A stretch of 6,043 nt of DNA from Spirochaetia bacterium (GTDB taxonomy: Bacteria > Spirochaetota > Spirochaetia > Treponematales > Breznakiellaceae): positions 1-6,043 of the forward strand of contig BOAV01000120.1 in NCBI GenBank assembly GCA_026002045.1, written 5' to 3'. A program made the translations under genes and the position numbers. The notes beneath the pieces were generated by a model. The model saw only the letters and a list, made by a program, of their open reading frames with translations, did no database searches and was not told the origin of the DNA. Of the stretch, positions 6,031 through 6,043 are shown piece by piece; the stretch's first letter is position 1, and each line of letters starts with the position of its first letter.

Positions 6031-6043
6031 AAAAGGTCATCTA

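Overview
The window reads as bacterial DNA from a spirochaete-like genome, most likely a treponeme of moderate to high GC. Three things point that way, none decisive: a lipoprotein signal with a relaxed, spirochaete-style lipobox (I-L-S-C), a Pro/Ala-rich periplasmic architecture, and a GC-rich intergenic palindromic repeat of a kind I associate, from memory, with termite-gut treponemes. No rRNA, tRNA or CRISPR is visible.

Layout: (1) Positions 1-3174, minus strand: one uninterrupted reading frame of 1058 codons, cut at its 3' end by the window edge. It encodes a phospholipase D-type nuclease domain fused to a SNF2/HepA-type helicase. It starts at a TTG with a strong Shine-Dalgarno and a good sigma-70 promoter just upstream. 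A 64-bp block with two adjacent perfect inverted repeats lies inside its N-terminal region and looks like an in-frame palindromic insertion. (2) Positions 3175-3477: a divergent intergenic region holding the helicase promoter, a run of three GC-rich hairpins with 3-nt loops, a consensus -10 box inside a perfect 12-bp palindrome, and a segment complementary to the next gene's ribosome binding site. (3) Positions 3478-4476, plus strand: a complete 332-residue Gfo/Idh/MocA-family NAD(P)-dependent oxidoreductase. (4) Positions 4477-4509: a short convergent gap with two small hairpins. (5) Positions 4510-6018, minus strand: a complete lipoprotein with a long Pro-rich linker, a beta-rich middle domain and a C-terminal TPR-like helical domain.

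The three genes do not form one pathway. The oxidoreductase and lipoprotein are GC-rich and look like resident metabolic and envelope genes. The helicase-nuclease gene is visibly AT-richer and belongs to a class of proteins found in anti-phage and restriction-like clusters. It is the promoter-proximal gene of a leftward unit, so any partners (DNA methyltransferase, ATPase, DUF proteins) would lie beyond position 1, outside the window. This gene and its internal palindromic insertion are the most interesting content here.
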